Assembly: GCA_021816965.1 (NCBI GenBank)
Contig: JAKAWU010000007.1
Coordinates: 1 to 36,345 of the forward strand
Source: Thermoplasmata archaeon
GTDB lineage: Archaea; Thermoplasmatota; Thermoplasmata; Thermoplasmatales; Thermoplasmataceae
Direction: 5' to 3'
DNA: 36,345 bases
The translations under genes and the position numbers were made by a program. Shown here piece after piece: positions 1-9,053 of the stretch (its first letter is position 1; every line of letters begins with the position of its first letter). A model generated the notes under the pieces. It was not told where the DNA came from and did not search any database. It saw nothing but the letters and a program-made list of their open reading frames with translations.

Positions 1-945
1 GGAGATACGCTATCATTGATGAACCGGTGGAGGTATTGTAATAATTCACACTATGACTGTTGTTGAAAGCATTAACACTCCAGTACACGCCCGCAGGAAC
101 GTTCTTCTCTGCGAATGTGACCTTGTATGTTACAGGAAAGATCACTGTGATGCTAAGTGGTAAACCTGTTACGTTGAACTCATGCAACGGTGTTGCAACG
201 CCGTTAAAATTTCCAGTGTAATTATACGTTCCATACGGGAGATACGCTATCATTGATGAACCGGTGGAGGTATTGTAATAATTCACACTATGACTGTTGT
301 TGAAAGCACTGACGCTCCAGTCAGCACCCGCGGGGAGATTCTTCTCTGTGAATGTGACCTTGTATGTTACAGGAAAGATCACTGTGAAGCTAAGTGGTAA
401 GCCTGTTACGTTGAACTCCTGCCACGGTGTTGCAACGCCGTTAAAATTTCCAGCGTATTTATATGTTCCATTCTGGAGATAAGCTATCATTGATGAACCG
501 GTGGAGGTATTGTAATAATTCACACTATAATTATTATTGAAAGCATTAACACTCCATTCCACACCAGCGGGGAGGTTCTTCTCCGTGAATGTGACCTTGT
601 ATGTTACAGGAAAGATCACTGTGAAGCTAAGTGGTAAGCCTGTTACGTTGAACTCCTTCATCGGTGGAATAATGCTACCAAAATTAGCGGAATAATTATA
701 CGTTCCATTCGGGAGATAAGCTATCATTGATGAAGTGGAAGAAGTATTGTAATAACTCATACTACGATTGTTATTGAAAACACTAACGCTCCAGTCAGCA
801 CCCGCGGGGAGGTTCTTCTCAGTGAATGTGACCTTGTATGTTACAGGAAAGATCACCTTGATAGTTTCTGAGGCATTATTAACGATGAATGAACCACTGA
901 TCGATGAACCTGAAAAAAAGCTCTCCATTGCCCGGTAATAATACC
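1..945 (-). repeat. Tandem 237-bp coding repeats (79 aa unit)
   Basis: The sequence beginning GGAGATACGC at position 1 recurs, with few changes, at 238, 475 and 712, an exact period of 237 bases (79 codons). The most constant stretch, reading GTGAATGTGACCTTGTATG on the plus strand, occurs near 111, 348, 585 and 822. Units to the right, closer to the N-terminus (about 945-1620), keep only the protein motif and have lengths nearer 81 codons. The gradient from near-identity to diverged units suggests recent duplication at the distal end of the array, which continues off the left edge. Confidence 0.9.
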
Positions 946-1897
946 CTCCATTTGGAAGGTATGCTATCCGGGAAACAGTATTTGAGAAATTAAAATACAA
1001 AACATAATAAGATGTGCTGCTGGTGGTGTTATTGGCTATCAATATCCATGGTTCTCCAGAATTCAGATTTACTTCCGTGAAAGTCACCTTATAAAAATTT
1101 GGAAAGACCACTTGAAGTGATAGGGCTGCACCATTTACGGTAAATCCTTTCTGCATGAGGTATGTTGATCTTGGACCTGCGAAAAGAGCATAATTCCCGT
1201 TCGGAAGATAGGAGACCATGCTGGACGAAGAGGTGATATTATAGTAAGTTGGAGTTTCAGAGGCGGAAGAATTATTGAGGGACATTACATTCCAGGACAT
1301 TCCTGAAGGGAGACCACTTTCAGTAAATGTTACCTTGTAAAATGCTGGAAATGGGAAAGTTATGCTCACGGGATTTCCAGTGACGTTGAAATAATAGGGG
1401 CCAAGATAAGTAGAAGTGGGGCCCGTATAATAAATATAACTTCCATTGGCAAGGGAAAAGGTGATTGACGTGCCAGAGGATGAATTTACAATTCCAAAAC
1501 TCATGTTATAGACAGTATCAAGGAGCGGAGATATAGGAAAATTGCTGCTTTCGACCTCTACCTGCCATGGCATTCCTGTGGGTAGCCCGGTTTCCGTAAA
1601 TGTCACTTTATACGGTCCCTGCAAATTGGACTGAGTAGGGGATTCAACTGGTGAATTAAAATTATGCAGCAGAGAGCCTAATTTGTTGCCGCCAGAATTA
1701 GTCGATAACTTTGCCAGTGGCGACGATTGAACGTTGGAACTTGGAGACGGCAATCCCGATCTATAATAACCATTCGGTTGCATTGTGCTGGTTCCGTTCT
1801 TGGCAGGTATAATATTTGCTGGAAGAGCACTTGCAACTGCAGACATCGAAACTATCATAAGGAAAACTACTACAATGACTAACAATGCTTTTTGCAT
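1..1897 (-). CDS. Secreted repeat-domain surface protein (N-terminal part; continues beyond window)
   Basis: One uninterrupted minus-strand frame runs from an ATG at 1897 off the left edge (632 codons visible). It starts with a typical signal peptide (MQKALLVIVVVFLMIV, then an Ala/Ser-rich cleavage region near residue 24). A Ser/Asn/Pro-rich linker of about 70 residues follows. Then come seven starts of a roughly 79-81 residue domain opening with the motif YKVTFTE followed by a short Leu/Pro-containing turn and a Trp, e.g. YKVTFTESGLPSGMSW. This motif is common in secreted proteins of Thermoplasmata and is probably a beta-sandwich. Tyr, Asn, Ser and Thr are abundant, with many N-X-S/T sequons. 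The product is presumably exported and glycosylated on the outer face. The C-terminus, which would show a membrane anchor or an enzymatic domain (such as thermopsin), is outside the window, so function is open. The distal units are almost identical in DNA. Confidence 0.85.
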   Translation of the reverse strand, partial: MQKALLVIVVVFLMIVSMSAVASALPANIIPAKNGTSTMQPNGYYRSGLPSPSSNVQSSPLAKLSTNSGGNKLGSLLHNFNSPVESPTQSNLQGPYKVTFTETGLPTGMPWQVEVESSNFPISPLLDTVYNMSFGIVNSSSGTSITFSLANGSYIYYTGPTSTYLGPYYFNVTGNPVSITFPFPAFYKVTFTESGLPSGMSWNVMSLNNSSASETPTYYNITSSSSMVSYLPNGNYALFAGPRSTYLMQKGFTVNGAALSLQVVFPNFYKVTFTEVNLNSGEPWILIANNTTSSTSYYVLYFNFSNTVSRIAYLPNGGYYYRAMESFFSGSSISGSFIVNNASETIKVIFPVTYKVTFTEKNLPAGADWSVSVFNNNRSMSYYNTSSTSSMIAYLPNGTYNYSANFGSIIPPMKEFNVTGLPLSFTVIFPVTYKVTFTEKNLPAGVEWSVNAFNNNYSVNYYNTSTGSSMIAYLQNGTYKYAGNFNGVATPWQEFNVTGLPLSFTVIFPVTYKVTFTEKNLPAGADWSVSAFNNSHSVNYYNTSTGSSMIAYLPYGTYNYTGNFNGVATPLHEFNVTGLPLSITVIFPVTYKVTFAEKNVPAGVYWSVNAFNNSHSVNYYNTSTGSSMIAYL

Positions 1898-2324
1898 GTG
1901 TTAATGATCTATCAGGGTTATATTAACTAAACTGTCACTAAAAGTGAGCTTTTTGGTCAATTCCTAAACTTGCTTTATTTCCAGGTAATGTCTACGCTTA
2001 ATAGTATAAAAATCACGGAACATTTTTCTGGAAAATTGTTGAACTGTAAAGTGATTCATCCTTCCAAGAGGTAATAGATCCTGTCTATTCCATATATAAT
2101 CTTTAAAATTACTCCACCTCGCACAAAGAAAGATATTAATGATATATATTATACACAATATCTTCAGATAAATTACATACATAAAGCACTGGAATTAAAA
2201 CACCAGTGGAACACAGGAAAAAATGAAAGAGTAAGGGAAACTAAGATTATTCTGACACCATATCATTCTAAGTCTGGAATGACAGATATATTTTTAAACT
2301 GCCTTTTTATTACCACGGGATTCA
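1898..2324. other. Divergent intergenic region, no gene recognised
   Basis: This 427-base AT-rich stretch separates the surface protein gene (minus) from the eS17 gene (plus). It contains only a short minus-strand open frame (1964-2182) with no recognisable motif, low-complexity composition and no evident ribosome binding site, so I do not call it. It should hold the promoter of the surface protein gene near 1920-1930 and that of eS17 near 2290. Confidence 0.6.
2286..2298 (+). promoter_or_regulatory. TATA-like box for eS17 gene
   Basis: ATATATTTTTAAA lies about 30 bases before the ATG at 2325. This is the spacing expected for a leaderless or nearly leaderless archaeal transcript. Confidence 0.55.
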
Positions 2325-2558
2325 ATGGGAAGCATAAGATCACAATACGTGAAGAAGATTGCAGTTGATCTGGTAAATTCAAGACCGGACATATTCACAG
2401 ACAATTTTCACGAGAATAAGAAGATAGTACAGGGCGTAATAGAAGGTGCATCAAAAAGAGACCTGAACCTTATTTCAGGTTACACCACGAGATATGTCAT
2501 AAAAAAGAGAAACAGGGCTGCGAAAGAAGCTGAATTCACGGGCCAGACCGTGGAATAA
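2325..2558 (+). CDS. rps17e: 30S ribosomal protein eS17 (S17e)
   Basis: A 77-residue basic protein matching the archaeal/eukaryotic small-subunit protein eS17. It has the N-terminal MGxIR...VKKIA helix, the central 'F..DF..NKK.V' segment, and the 'LISGYTTRYV' segment followed by a basic KKRNR tail. The length is right for archaeal eS17 (about 60-80 residues). It binds the head of the 30S subunit. It stands alone, with its own TATA-like box and a very short leader, and converges on the uspA-like gene, whose stop lies 16 bases downstream. Confidence 0.93.
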   Translation: MGSIRSQYVKKIAVDLVNSRPDIFTDNFHENKKIVQGVIEGASKRDLNLISGYTTRYVIKKRNRAAKEAEFTGQTVE

Positions 2559-2574
2559 ATTATTATTAAATTGT

Positions 2575-3009
2575 TTAATCCGGCGGAACAACCATAACTG
2601 GAACTTTTGACAGTTTTATTATCTCTGAACTGACAGAACCAAGAATAAATTTGCTTATACCAGACAGTTTTCTTGTTCCCGTAATTATGAGATCAACCTT
2701 GAGTTCTTCACATTTTGATATGATCCTTGAGGCAACATCGTCCCCGGTTCCCTCTATTATTATGTAAGTGTATTTCACCCCTTTTGGCTTGAGGTATTCT
2801 TCAGCAGCAGATTTGACTTTGGCACCATACTGTTCCTGATCTGTGACAACCGTTTCTGAAAATATGCCATCTGCCCCTGTAAGGGCCCTAACAAGTGTGG
2901 GATTTACATGAATTACTATATACTCTTCGCATACTGAACTCAGTGATAAAGCAAAGTTCAATGCTTTTACAGCGCTCTGGGAATTGTCAAATGAAATAGC
3001 AATCCTCAT
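2575..3009 (-). CDS. Universal stress protein (UspA) family protein
   Basis: A 144-residue single-domain Usp fold. It has an N-terminal beta strand MRIAISFDNS with the nucleotide-contacting Asp, helix 'AVKALNFAL', strand 'YIVIHV', and a C-terminal 'DLIITGTRKLSG...ILGSVSSEII' followed by 'VPVMVVPP'. The usual ATP-binding pattern G-2X-G-9X-G-S/T is only partly kept: Gly-Thr-Arg-Lys replaces Gly-X-X-Gly, while the later Gly-Ser is present. ATP binding is therefore uncertain. Its TATA-like box sits about 24 bases before the ATG, so it is probably transcribed leaderless and separately from the dnaJ gene that ends 50 bases upstream. Its place behind the chaperone operon fits a stress role. Confidence 0.88.
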   Translation of the reverse strand: MRIAISFDNSQSAVKALNFALSLSSVCEEYIVIHVNPTLVRALTGADGIFSETVVTDQEQYGAKVKSAAEEYLKPKGVKYTYIIIEGTGDDVASRIISKCEELKVDLIITGTRKLSGISKFILGSVSSEIIKLSKVPVMVVPPD

Positions 3010-3023
3010 GTGTATAACATCTG

Positions 3024-3037
3024 TATTTAATATAAAA
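3024..3037 (-). promoter_or_regulatory. TATA-like box for UspA-family gene
   Basis: On the minus strand TTTTATATTAAATA is centred about 24 bases before the ATG at 3009, inside the 50-base gap after dnaJ. This suggests a separate leaderless promoter. Confidence 0.5.
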
Positions 3038-3059
3038 CAATTTTCTTTGTTGATATTCC

Positions 3060-4160
3060 CTACTTATTAAACCATGATTTCTTATCAAGTTCATCCCTGA
3101 GACTTGTGATTAGTTCCTTCTGGCGGGAACTCAATTTCTTTGGCACAGAAACGGATATCCTGACGTTGATATCTCCACTGCCGTTTCCCCGTATTCTCTG
3201 GAACCCTTTACCTTTTATCTTCACAATATCATTGGGCTGGGTTCCGGGAGGTATGGAAAAAGATATGAGTTTGCCGAAAAGAGAAATCTGCTCCTCAGAA
3301 CCAAGGGCTGCTTCGGGAAAACCTATCTCCTTATCTATGAGTATGTCATCCCCGAGCCTCTCAACCCCTCTCTCGGGCCTTACTCTTATGAAAATATAAA
3401 GATCTCCTGCATGCCCATTCTCCATTTCACCCAATCCTCTGAGAAGCATCCTTGAACCATCAGCCATTCCTGGTTTTATCTCAATGGTTTTCTTTTCGAT
3501 GATGGATCTCTTTCCGGAGCCATGGCATGCCAGACATTTTCTGTCACCCGTATAACCCATTCCCCTACAGGTTCTGCAGGTAATAGTGTTTATGAGCCGG
3601 AAGGGGCCATTCTGCTGAACTATTCTCTCCTGTCCTGTACCGTTGCATGCCCTGCATGTTTTTACATTGCCCTCATATCCTTTACCTTTGCAGGTATCAC
3701 AATCCACACTTCTCCTGAACTTTATTTCCTTTTTCACTCCAGAATAGGATTCAGCCATGGTGATTTCCAGTTCTACAGAGAGGTCAAGTTGTGCCTCTCT
3801 TCTCCCGGTACCACCTGAAGTTGCTCCTGAAAATGGAGAGCCACCACCAAATCCTTTGAATATCTCATCAAAAATGTCTGAAAAATCCGAGAAGTGCGTG
3901 AAATTCTGCCAACTGAATCCGGAACCGGGACCGCTCCCAAATTCAACTTTTCCAGTCTGATCGTAAATCCTCCTCTTGTTCTCATCAGAGAGTACCTCAT
4001 ATGCTTCTCCGATCTCCTTGAATTTTTCTTCTGCTTCCTGCTTCCTGTCAGGATTTACGTCGGGATGCCACTTCTTTGCAAGTGTCTTGAATGCTTTCTT
4101 TATATCTTCTTGCGATGCATTTTTATCAACGCCAAGGGTTGAGTAGTAGTCCGTACTCAC
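3060..4160 (-). CDS. dnaJ: Chaperone protein DnaJ (Hsp40, type I)
   Basis: A 366-residue complete type I DnaJ, the co-chaperone that stimulates DnaK ATPase and delivers substrates. Residues 4-70 are the J domain with the HPD motif ([10 protein letters not shown]). A Gly/Phe/Ser-rich linker follows at about 75-125. The zinc-binding domain has all four CxxCxGxG repeats ([32 protein letters not shown]) at about 150-215. The C-terminal substrate-binding domains follow, with '[13 protein letters not shown]'. The start is a GTG at 4160, 12 bases after the dnaK stop, with a GAGGTAG stretch just upstream. It is the last gene of the grpE-dnaK-dnaJ operon. Confidence 0.96.
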   Translation of the reverse strand: MSTDYYSTLGVDKNASQEDIKKAFKTLAKKWHPDVNPDRKQEAEEKFKEIGEAYEVLSDENKRRIYDQTGKVEFGSGPGSGFSWQNFTHFSDFSDIFDEIFKGFGGGSPFSGATSGGTGRREAQLDLSVELEITMAESYSGVKKEIKFRRSVDCDTCKGKGYEGNVKTCRACNGTGQERIVQQNGPFRLINTITCRTCRGMGYTGDRKCLACHGSGKRSIIEKKTIEIKPGMADGSRMLLRGLGEMENGHAGDLYIFIRVRPERGVERLGDDILIDKEIGFPEAALGSEEQISLFGKLISFSIPPGTQPNDIVKIKGKGFQRIRGNGSGDINVRISVSVPKKLSSRQKELITSLRDELDKKSWFNK

Positions 4161-4172
4161 CTATCTCTACCT

Positions 4173-6017
4173 CTACTGTTCTTCAGTGCTGTCATCTGTA
4201 GTTTCTTCACTGCCTTCTTCAGAACCCGCTTCCTGATTCTGTTCCGTTCCTGGTTCTTCCTGAGTCGGCTCAGCAGTACTGTAAAGATTTGCCCCTATTT
4301 TCTGTATCTTTTCTGAAAGTTCTTTGGTGAATTTGTCTACCTCATCCTCGTTTGTATTCTTTATTGCTTCTCTCAGTTTCGATATGATGCCCTTTGCCTC
4401 ATCCGATTCTGCCTTGTCTATCTTCTCACTGTTTTCGTTCAGTGTCTTTTCCGCAGAGTATGCAAGATTCTCGGCTATGTTCATCTTTTCTATCTGCTCT
4501 CTTTTCTTCTTGTCCTCTTCCGAGAATTTTTCTGCCTCTTCCTTCATCTTTTCTATCTGCTCCTTGGAAAGCTTGTTCTTTGCCTCTATGGATATTTTCT
4601 GCTCCTTGTTTGTTGCCTTGTCCTTGGCGCTCACTGTCAATATTCCATTTGAGTCTATATCAAAAGTAACCTCAACCTGCGGTATCCCCCTCGGTGAAGG
4701 AGGGATTCCTTCAAGATTGAACTGCCCCAGTGAAACATTGTCCTTTGCAAGGCTTCTTTCACCCTGAACCACATGGATCGTCACAACTGTCTGCATATCT
4801 GCGGCTGTGGAAAACAACTGTGATTTTCTAACAGGTATAGGGGTGTTCGAATTGATAAGGGGTGTTGAAACTCCTCCGAGGGTCTCTATACCCAGAGTCA
4901 GAGGTGTCACATCCACCAGGACTATATCCTTTATATCTCCTGCAAGGACTGCACCCTGAAGCGCAGCTCCCGTGGCAACACATTCCATGGGGTCTACTCC
5001 GCCCTCTACCTTCTTTCCAAAGAAATCTTCCACGTATTTCTTCACGTAGGGAATTCTTGTTGGGCCACCAACCATTATGATCTTATCAATTCCACTTTTT
5101 GAGATATTTGCTTCCTTGATAGCTGTTTCGAGAGGGTGCAAGGATCTTTCTATTATTGGTTTGATGAGATCTTCAAACTTTGATCTACTGAGTGAAAGCT
5201 GCACATGCTTTGGTTCATTGTTAATGACAGTTATGTATGGGAGGTTTATCTCAGTCTCAAGAGTTGATGAAAGCTCAATCTTTGCCTTCTCAGCAGCATC
5301 TTTGAGCCTGATGTATGATTTCTTGTCCTTGGAAAGATCGAAATTCTCCTTGCTCTTGAAATCGTCCACTATGTATTTGATGATGGCATCATCCATATCT
5401 GTACCACCAAGTTTTGTGTCACCTGACGTTGATTTCACTTCAAAAAGACCATCTTCAAACTCCATGACCGTCACATCAAGGGTTCCTCCTCCAAGATCGT
5501 ATACAAGAATTTTCATTGACTGATTCTGCTTGTCTATCCCATATGCAAGTGATGCGGCTGTCGGCTCATTAATTATTCTCTTTACGTTTAAGCCAGCAAT
5601 GGTTCCGGCATCCTTCGTGGCCTGTCTCTGATTGTCATCAAAATATGCAGGTACCGTTATAACTGCATCCGTGATTGTTTCCCCAAGAAAATTCTCTGCA
5701 TCCCTCTTTATCTTCTGAAGAATGAATGCTGATATCTGCTGTGGAGTGTATTCCTTTCCATATGCTTTGAATTTGAAATCGGTTCCCATCTTCCTCTTTG
5801 CAGCGATTATGGTTCCTTCAGGATTAAGAAGTGCCTGTCTTCTTGCCGGTTCACCAACCAGAAGCTGCCCATCTTTTGTGAAAGCTACATAGCTGGGAAA
5901 AGATTTCCCGCCAATAGAGACGCCCTCTGCACTTGGTATAATCGTGGGCTTTCCAGATATTACCACTGAAGCTGCCGAATTGCTTGTTCCAAGATCTATT
6001 CCTATTATTTTACTCAA
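4173..6017 (-). CDS. dnaK: Chaperone protein DnaK (Hsp70)
   Basis: Full-length Hsp70 ATP-dependent chaperone. The nucleotide-binding domain opens with [12 protein letters not shown] (phosphate 1), then 'AVITVPAYF', '[13 protein letters not shown]' (phosphate 2) and '[11 protein letters not shown]' (adenosine motif). The peptide-binding beta domain contains '[14 protein letters not shown]'. The C-terminus is a helical lid and an acidic Glu/Gln/Ser/Thr tail. I prefer a TTG start at 6017 (protein beginning MSKIIGID, about 614 residues), as in Thermoplasma DnaK. AGAGGTGA at 6030-6023 is an excellent ribosome-binding site five bases before this TTG. An in-frame ATG at 6038 would add seven residues but has no such site. 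The gene overlaps the grpE stop by 8 bases, suggesting translational coupling. Confidence 0.96.
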   Translation of the reverse strand: MSKIIGIDLGTSNSAASVVISGKPTIIPSAEGVSIGGKSFPSYVAFTKDGQLLVGEPARRQALLNPEGTIIAAKRKMGTDFKFKAYGKEYTPQQISAFILQKIKRDAENFLGETITDAVITVPAYFDDNQRQATKDAGTIAGLNVKRIINEPTAASLAYGIDKQNQSMKILVYDLGGGTLDVTVMEFEDGLFEVKSTSGDTKLGGTDMDDAIIKYIVDDFKSKENFDLSKDKKSYIRLKDAAEKAKIELSSTLETEINLPYITVINNEPKHVQLSLSRSKFEDLIKPIIERSLHPLETAIKEANISKSGIDKIIMVGGPTRIPYVKKYVEDFFGKKVEGGVDPMECVATGAALQGAVLAGDIKDIVLVDVTPLTLGIETLGGVSTPLINSNTPIPVRKSQLFSTAADMQTVVTIHVVQGERSLAKDNVSLGQFNLEGIPPSPRGIPQVEVTFDIDSNGILTVSAKDKATNKEQKISIEAKNKLSKEQIEKMKEEAEKFSEEDKKKREQIEKMNIAENLAYSAEKTLNENSEKIDKAESDEAKGIISKLREAIKNTNEDEVDKFTKELSEKIQKIGANLYSTAEPTQEEPGTEQNQEAGSEEGSEETTDDSTEEQ

Positions 6018-6546
6018 CTTTTTCACCTCTTTTTTCAACTATTACCTTTGCTGTCCTTATGACTTCGCCATTTAACGTATACCCTTTCTGTATCTCATGT
6101 GCTATTCTGTCCTCTGACTCACCATCTACTGTGCCAACAACTTCATGATATTTCAGATCAAGATTCTTTCCCACGGTTTCTATTTCTTTGAAGCCAAACG
6201 GCGTAAGGGATGATATCAGGATTTTTCTAAGATTTTGTAGCATTGTGGTTTCCTTGCTTGAAGCTATGCCTGAATCCATTGAGTCAAGAAGAGGAAAGAT
6301 ACTTTTTAAAATTTCCATTCCTGCGGTTTTTTTTTGGTTTTCAAAGTCTCTTGAAATTATCTTTATATAATTCTGGAGTTCAGCGACTGATCTCAGGAGT
6401 GTTTCATTTTTCTTTTTGAGCTCCTCCACACTGTCTCCTTCAATCCGTATTTTCAGGTCGGTCATTCTCTTTCTACTCCTTGCTGCCTTGATGGAATAAT
6501 CAATTGGATCCAGCATAATTTCAGCCTGATCCGGAATATACGCCAT
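6010..6546 (-). CDS. grpE: GrpE nucleotide exchange factor for DnaK
   Basis: A 178-residue protein with GrpE architecture. Residues about 30-75 form a long coiled-coil ([21 protein letters not shown], then RDFENQKK). A helical bundle follows ('[16 protein letters not shown]'). The C-terminal beta-wing carries the family signature '[13 protein letters not shown]...[24 protein letters not shown]'. It releases ADP from DnaK during the folding cycle. It is the first gene of the operon. A TATA-like box lies about 25 bases before the ATG at 6546, so the operon mRNA appears leaderless. The first 30 residues are less conserved. Confidence 0.95.
   Translation of the reverse strand: MAYIPDQAEIMLDPIDYSIKAARSRKRMTDLKIRIEGDSVEELKKKNETLLRSVAELQNYIKIISRDFENQKKTAGMEILKSIFPLLDSMDSGIASSKETTMLQNLRKILISSLTPFGFKEIETVGKNLDLKYHEVVGTVDGESEDRIAHEIQKGYTLNGEVIRTAKVIVEKRGEKVE
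6023..6030 (-). promoter_or_regulatory. Ribosome-binding site deciding the dnaK start
   Basis: AGAGGTGA on the minus strand complements the 3' end of archaeal 16S rRNA (...UCACCUCC) and lies five bases before the TTG at 6017. It sits inside the last codons of grpE, so dnaK translation probably depends on ribosomes finishing grpE. Confidence 0.7.
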
Positions 6547-6567
6547 ACGTGGTAAATATGTTCTTCA

Positions 6568-6579
6568 TTATAAATATTT
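6568..6579 (-). promoter_or_regulatory. TATA-like box of the grpE-dnaK-dnaJ operon
   Basis: AAATATTTATAA on the minus strand, with the TTTATAAT core about 25 bases before the grpE ATG, preceded by a purine-rich AAAGAAAAAAG stretch that could serve as a BRE. I saw no clear inverted-repeat heat-shock operator around it. Confidence 0.6.
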
Positions 6580-6765
6580 CTTTTTTCTTTTTGTATTCGT
6601 CCCTTGCTATAGAAACATATCAGTGGAATATAATTTCATTCCTATATCCATATCCTATGCCTGATTTCTAAACTGGCAGAGTTCACGAGTTATGAACACT
6701 GGACACACGCAGTAACAGACCTGTTTGAAAACTGTGCCTTGATGTATAACCTCGCCATTGAGTCT

Positions 6766-7560
6766 TTAATTGATTGCTCTGATCATCCATGCCCAATCAT
6801 CCTTGGTAATGAATACTTTTTTTATTCCAATGAAAAATTTGTCAGGATTCTTTTCAAGAAACTCGTGAAGCATCAGTATTTTCTTTATGATTGCATACTT
6901 TCCATCACTTTTTGATTCTGCCCTTATCAGGCCATAATTAATGCGAATATATACCTGCATCAACACTTCCATCATGGATATTGTTCTGAGTGCAATATCA
7001 GGGCTATTGTGATTTTCCATTATCCCTTTTATTGCCTTAGGAGCGTAATAATTGCTCTTGAGGCCCATATTAGATTTTTCAATTGCGAGGTTGCCGTATA
7101 TTTCTAGCACATCTTCCATTGACAGATCTCCCGCGAGGAACTTCAGTTTCAAGTCCTCTTTGAGATCATCATACACTTTTCTTGACCATGGATGGATCTC
7201 AATATACCTGGAAAAATTCTGTGCCCACTTTAGCAGTTTTTCCCTATTTTCATTATTTTTCAGATTCTGCGGTTTCGCTTTTTTTATTGAAAAGTCATCT
7301 CTTTTATTCTTATTTGGTCGATAAATGGTGTAAATGTCTCCCGCTTTTTCAGATATTTTTAAATTGTATTCTGCACGCTTTCCTGGGTTGCTAAGTATCC
7401 CATAAGCTTCATTGATCTGCCTCGCCATAATTTCTGCAAGGTTTTTATCCGTATTATTTACATCGGGATGCCACCGTTTAATCATTTTGTAGTATCCTTT
7501 CCTGATATCTTCATCAGACGCATTTATTGACACGTTGAGAAGTTTGTAATAATCAATCAT
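6766..7560 (-). CDS. J-domain protein (DnaJ-like, no zinc finger)
   Basis: A 264-residue protein. Residues 1-68 are a J domain (MIDYYKLLNVSINASDEDIR, HPD in 'KRWHPDVNN', 'INEAYGILSNPGKRAEYN'), so it should recruit and activate a DnaK. The rest, from about 75, has no Gly/Phe linker, zinc-binding repeats or DnaJ C-terminal domain. It is a mostly helical, Lys-rich region I do not recognise, with a segment rich in Lys/Asn around 80-110. It lies 219 bases upstream of grpE on the same strand with its own TATA-like box (about 7585-7594), so it is probably a separately transcribed, specialised co-chaperone. Confidence 0.85.
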   Translation of the reverse strand: MIDYYKLLNVSINASDEDIRKGYYKMIKRWHPDVNNTDKNLAEIMARQINEAYGILSNPGKRAEYNLKISEKAGDIYTIYRPNKNKRDDFSIKKAKPQNLKNNENREKLLKWAQNFSRYIEIHPWSRKVYDDLKEDLKLKFLAGDLSMEDVLEIYGNLAIEKSNMGLKSNYYAPKAIKGIMENHNSPDIALRTISMMEVLMQVYIRINYGLIRAESKSDGKYAIIKKILMLHEFLEKNPDKFFIGIKKVFITKDDWAWMIRAIN

Positions 7561-7936
7561 TCTTTATTGTAATACGCATGTTGTCTATAATATATTTTTT
7601 ATGGTTAAATTTAATTATAGTTTAGATTTGGATTTTAAAAACAGTTGAAACTTCGTAGTGCTTGCATTTTGAAGATAACATAATTCATCAGAATCAATAT
7701 TTTATATGCATATTAAAATATTACTTCAGGAATCCTGCTTAATTTCAACATCTTCACTTTATGCGTTTTTAATATATTTTATATCTATTTGTTATATGAT
7801 GTATATTCATATTTTTATAATTAGAAAAATTCTTAGGAAAAGGTAATTTCAAATTGTAATTTTTCTGCTATTCCCCATTCTTACGGTGCAGGAATCAGTA
7901 ACATTATTATAATAATTCCTTATATCATATATACGC
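7561..7936. other. AT-rich divergent promoter region
   Basis: These 376 bases lie between the J-domain gene (minus) and the GT2-GtrA gene (plus). The stretch is very AT-rich, with several TATA-like elements: TATATTATAG on the minus strand near 7585-7594, 30 bases from the J-domain start, and ATTATTATAATAATT at 7903-7917. I found no open frame with coding character and no RNA gene here. Confidence 0.6.
7903..7917 (+). promoter_or_regulatory. TATA-like box for GT2-GtrA gene
   Basis: ATTATTATAATAATT is centred about 27 bases before the TTG at 7937, consistent with a leaderless transcript starting there. A second AT-rich element (TTATATCATATATA, about 7919-7932) lies closer to the start. Confidence 0.45.
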
Positions 7937-9001
7937 TTGAATGAGGTGAACACGATATTAGACCTGTCAGTTATACTACCAACATACAATGAGGCTGAAA
8001 ATCTCCCTATAATAGTACATCGGATAGAGGAGATGGACTTAAACTGCCAGATAGTTGTTGTAGATGACAATAGTCAGGATAAAACAGCTGAAATAGCTGA
8101 GCGCCTTAACTCAAAATACGGAAACATTATAGTCATCAGAAGACCCGGAAAAAATGGAATTGCAACTGCAGTCAGAGATGGACTTCTCAATTCAGAAAGC
8201 AAGTATGTAATTGTAATGGACAGCGATTTACAACACCCTCCGGAGGTCATCCCCAAAATATTAAACGAACTTGAAAAAGGGAGAGACCTTGTGGTTGCTT
8301 CAAGATATGTTCGTGGGGGATCGGCTGAATTTAATATCATCAGAAAAGCTATTTCAAAATTTGCAACAGTTCTTGCCCATATGAACATCCAAAAGACAGA
8401 GGCGATAAAAGATCCACTTTCCGGATTCTTTGGATTCAGAAGAGATGTGGTGAAACCTGATCAAATTGTTTCTAATGGATACAAGATACTTCTTGAAATA
8501 CTGGTGGCCACTAGCACCACAAACATTGGTGAGGTTCCATACAGATTCATAAAGAGGAAGAGAGGGAAAAGCAAGCTTGGTCTAAGTGAATTCATCAAAT
8601 ACATAAAACTGGTGCTCAAACTTTCTGATTACCAGATGATTAAATTTGCCATTGTTGGTTTGGCAGGTGCACTCCTCAATCTTCTTATAATGAACATTGT
8701 GGTGGGGCATTACTATCAACCAGTTGTATTTGGCGCAATACTCGCTCTGGAAGCTTCAATTGTTTCGAACTTTGTGATGAACAATTACTGGACATACAGG
8801 AAACGGGCATCCTCTGGAACAGTGATCAAGAGATACGTGAAATACAATGTGATGTCAAGCCTTGGATCAGGCATATATTTCTCACTTGTGCTTGTGCTTA
8901 CCTTTTTTGGCATTAACTACATGTGGGCAGATGTAGTGGGAATACTGGGATCTTTCACAACGAACTTTGGTGGAAGCCAGGGCGTAGTCTGGCACTTGTG
9001 A
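7937..9001 (+). CDS. GT2 glycosyltransferase (dolichol-phosphate-sugar synthase-like) fused to GtrA-type membrane domain
   Basis: A 354-residue protein with two domains. Residues about 8-230 are a GT-A family 2 transferase: 'LSVILPTYNEAENLP', 'IVVVDDNSQDKT', the metal-binding DSD in 'VIVMDSDLQHPP', 'VVASRYVRGGS', and the basic loop 'IKRKRGKSKLG' typical of dolichol-phosphate mannose/glucose synthases. Residues about 240-354 are a GtrA-like domain of four membrane segments starting 'MIKFAIVGLAGALLNLLI'. The family moves a sugar from a nucleotide donor to dolichyl phosphate; the GtrA part anchors the enzyme or helps flip the product. It probably supplies lipid-linked sugar to the GT-C protein downstream. 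The start is uncertain: TTG at 7937 or GTG at 7946. Confidence 0.9.
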   Translation: MNEVNTILDLSVILPTYNEAENLPIIVHRIEEMDLNCQIVVVDDNSQDKTAEIAERLNSKYGNIIVIRRPGKNGIATAVRDGLLNSESKYVIVMDSDLQHPPEVIPKILNELEKGRDLVVASRYVRGGSAEFNIIRKAISKFATVLAHMNIQKTEAIKDPLSGFFGFRRDVVKPDQIVSNGYKILLEILVATSTTNIGEVPYRFIKRKRGKSKLGLSEFIKYIKLVLKLSDYQMIKFAIVGLAGALLNLLIMNIVVGHYYQPVVFGAILALEASIVSNFVMNNYWTYRKRASSGTVIKRYVKYNVMSSLGSGIYFSLVLVLTFFGINYMWADVVGILGSFTTNFGGSQGVVWHL

Positions 9002-9017
9002 GTCCTTGAAACACCAC

Positions 9018-9027
9018 ATATATTTAT
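9018..9027 (+). promoter_or_regulatory. TATA-like box for GT-C membrane protein gene
   Basis: ATATATTTAT in the 52-base gap after the GT2-GtrA gene, about 31 bases before the ATG at 9054. It suggests an additional promoter rather than pure read-through. Confidence 0.45.
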
Positions 9028-9053
9028 CTTAATAATTCATACAGGTTCATTGT

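Noticed and set aside
1-945. CRISPR array or satellite repeat as explanation for the left-edge repeats
   Set aside because: The period is 237 bases with no unique spacers, it is fully coding in one frame, and units match a protein domain.
1964-2182. 72-codon minus-strand open frame beside the eS17 promoter
   Set aside because: Low-complexity hydrophobic and Asn/Ile/Tyr-rich translation, no motif, no ribosome-binding site, and it lies in the divergent promoter region.
4324-4767. Long plus-strand frame (147 codons) rich in Phe and Ser
   Set aside because: Antisense shadow of the dnaK C-terminal region; composition reflects Glu/Lys codons on the other strand.
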